Of a stretch of DNA of 64,000 nt, positions 62,601 to 64,000 are shown in pieces. Source of the stretch: Albifimbria verrucaria (taxonomy: Eukaryota > Ascomycota > Sordariomycetes > Hypocreales > Stachybotryaceae). The stretch is taken from the NCBI GenBank assembly GCA_020081605.1, contig JAHREC010000018.1, positions 434,001-498,000 on the forward strand, given 5' to 3'. Both the position numbers and the translations under genes were made by a program. The stretch's first letter is position 1. The number at the start of each line of letters is the position of its first letter. The notes below the pieces were generated by a model. That model did not search any database and was not told the origin of the DNA. It saw only the letters and a list, made by a program, of their open reading frames with translations.

Positions 62601-64000
62601 AAGGTTGTGAACCATCCTACTGTCCGAGAAAGATCTAGTTTGTCATCCCAAGGCTCTCTGCCATGTCCTTCATTAAAGATTGCAGGCACCTGGAGACGAT
62701 CAGAGAAAGTCTGGCGGAATGATCTCAGCAGTGATGCTAGCAGGATATCAACAACGTCTGTTTGTAGCGCCTCATGGCAAGGGCCCATAAGAAGACGAGA
62801 ATACTTCGTATCGACGTTGAAGACCTGTGATATAGCATCACTGTGGACGTTTGGAATGTCTTGCATGCCCCAGTAAGAAAGCTCGTTCGAAGGCATCGCA
62901 ACGTTGGGGAAGGTGCTGTCCATCTTCGTGTCTTGGGCTTGATCGAATTGCATCGAGTTCCAAGTTTGGAAGGAAAGTGGCTTGGAGAGACTAGAAGCCG
63001 ACGAAGACAAGAGCAGTTCGAGATCTTGAAGAATGATATGCCACGATACAACATCAATGACCAGGTGGTGTGCCACGAAAACAACCACTTGTTCCATGTT
63101 ATTTAACTCGAAGATTTCAGCTGCAAATAGAGGCCCGTTGACAATATCGAGACACTCCTGGCTCTCTTCAATGAGGGAAGACAGGCGATTTTGTTCGACT
63201 CCCTCATGTACACGTAGGCGGTACGAGCCGGTGACATTGTTGGTAATGCGCTGTGACCAGACACCATTGGAGACCGAGAATCGTGCCCTGAGCATGCTGT
63301 GGGTATCAATAATGCACTCCAGGGCTGTTGATAACTCTTCTGAGGTGACTGTGCGGCTGGTGCCTAGGAGAACGCTTTGGTTGAAGTGTTTCGAGCCAGT
63401 ACCGATATAATCGAAATATAGTTTTTGAATAGGAGAGAGTCCGAACAGCGTGTTCTCCTCCTCCGCCTCATAAACAGTATCCTCAAGTGCTGTAGCACGG
63501 GTTGCAAGCTCGACAATTGATTTGCTCTGCATGATTTGGGGAACAGTGACAGATATGTTGGAGGAGCGACAGACAGCCATCATCTGCATAGCGGATATGG
63601 AATCACCTCCCAGATGGAGGAATGATTGGTTGAAAGGAACCTTGTCCACCTGCATATTGAGAACCTTAGCCCATGCAGCCCTTAACTTGATCTCCAGATC
63701 AGATGCTTCTCTATCCAGAGCAGCGGCACTTTCTTCTGCGTCACAGATTGATTGATGGGTGGCTTCACTCATTTCTTCAACCCAAGTTACGACACGTCGC
63801 CGATCAAGTTTTCCAGACGGCAGAAGTGGAAGATGGTCAACGATGATCCACCTAGAAGGGACCATATAAGCCGGGAGGTGACTTGCTACACGCTCGCGAA
63901 TGCCTGTCAAATGAGTAGCAGTCGTTTGTCCAGCAACAAGTCTGATCTCTCCATCTGTTGCCTCTGAATTGCTTTCTACCAGAGCCTTGAGGGACAAAAT
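50698..64000 (-). CDS. multimodular non-ribosomal peptide synthetase, N-terminus outside window
   Basis: The last 4436 residues of a giant peptide assembly line, with no intron. Domains in order: A1 tail (to 63770), T1 (GGDS near 63600), E1 (HHLVIDVVSW near 63060; NEGHGREPWD), C2 (SHAISDG near 61630), A2 (about 60680-59080; FTSGTTGLPKG), T2 (near 58945), C3 (HHALYDAWS near 58335), A3 (about 57480-55830; YTSGSTGKPKG), T3 (near 55667), E3 (HHLVVDVVSW near 55100), C4 (NHAVTDG near 53660), T4 (near 52445), C5 (SHAQYDG near 51757), stop at 50698. No thioesterase is present, so C5 may release or cyclise the peptide. Two E domains imply D-residues. There are eight one-base losses: 60528-60530, 59983-59986, 55435-55437, 55218-55221, 55130-55132, 54622-54623, 52397-52400 and 51645-51648. 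With them restored the length is a multiple of three. The product is unknown. Confidence 0.93.

Noticed and set aside
1..64000. CRISPR arrays, insertion sequences or transposon ends
   Set aside because: I saw no regularly spaced repeats, no transposase or reverse transcriptase motifs and no long inverted terminal repeats.

Overview
This is nuclear DNA of a filamentous ascomycete, probably a sordariomycete; I cannot name the genus. The evidence is short introns (about 45-70 nt, GT donors, CTAAC-like branch sites, AG acceptors), typical fungal protein families (GH27 alpha-galactosidase with a CBM1, fungal rhodopsin-like membrane protein, ArAE-type transporter, hybrid histidine kinase, large NRPS), ARP6, and gene-poor AT-rich spacers. 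Both window ends cut a gene: an esterase at the left and a non-ribosomal peptide synthetase (NRPS) at the right.

About 40 reading-frame breaks run through the window. Each looks like a loss of one base (two at one site), mostly in short homopolymers. Restoring the bases makes the coding length of every gene I could fully resolve divide exactly by three, including the housekeeping gene ARP6. I read these as assembly or sequencing under-calls, so most broken genes are annotated as real CDSs.

Layout. 0-5 kb: SGNH esterase, small DUF4267-like membrane protein, GH27-CBM1 alpha-galactosidase. 6.5-18 kb: ArAE-type transporter, Dal5-type MFS carrier, 2OG-Fe(II) dioxygenase, DHA1-type MFS exporter and an SDR, a group that looks like transport, detoxification or small-molecule metabolism. 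19-24.5 kb: an anoctamin-type scramblase/channel and a fungal rhodopsin-like membrane protein. 24.5-34.5 kb: gene-poor, with a HAD hydrolase, one unrecognised gene and a secreted protein of unknown family. 34.5-41.2 kb: vanadium-haloperoxidase-like protein and a hybrid histidine kinase. 42.2-47.8 kb: a three-gene molybdenum cluster. 48.8-50.2 kb: ARP6. 50.7-64 kb: the 3' part of a very large NRPS.

The most interesting part is the molybdenum cluster. A DMSO-reductase-family molybdopterin oxidoreductase (Cys-ligated Mo, N-terminal Fe-S motif) lies next to a stand-alone MoeA and a MobA-like nucleotidyltransferase. MobA makes the guanine-dinucleotide (MGD) cofactor used by prokaryotic enzymes of this family, whereas the well-known eukaryotic molybdoenzymes use plain Mo-molybdopterin. 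The cluster therefore looks like a self-contained, probably bacterially derived bis-MGD enzyme system in a fungus. The second notable object is the NRPS, whose C-terminus in this window reads A(part)-T-E-C-A-T-C-A-T-E-C-T-C: it has two epimerisation domains, a module with no adenylation domain, and a terminal condensation-like domain in place of a thioesterase.
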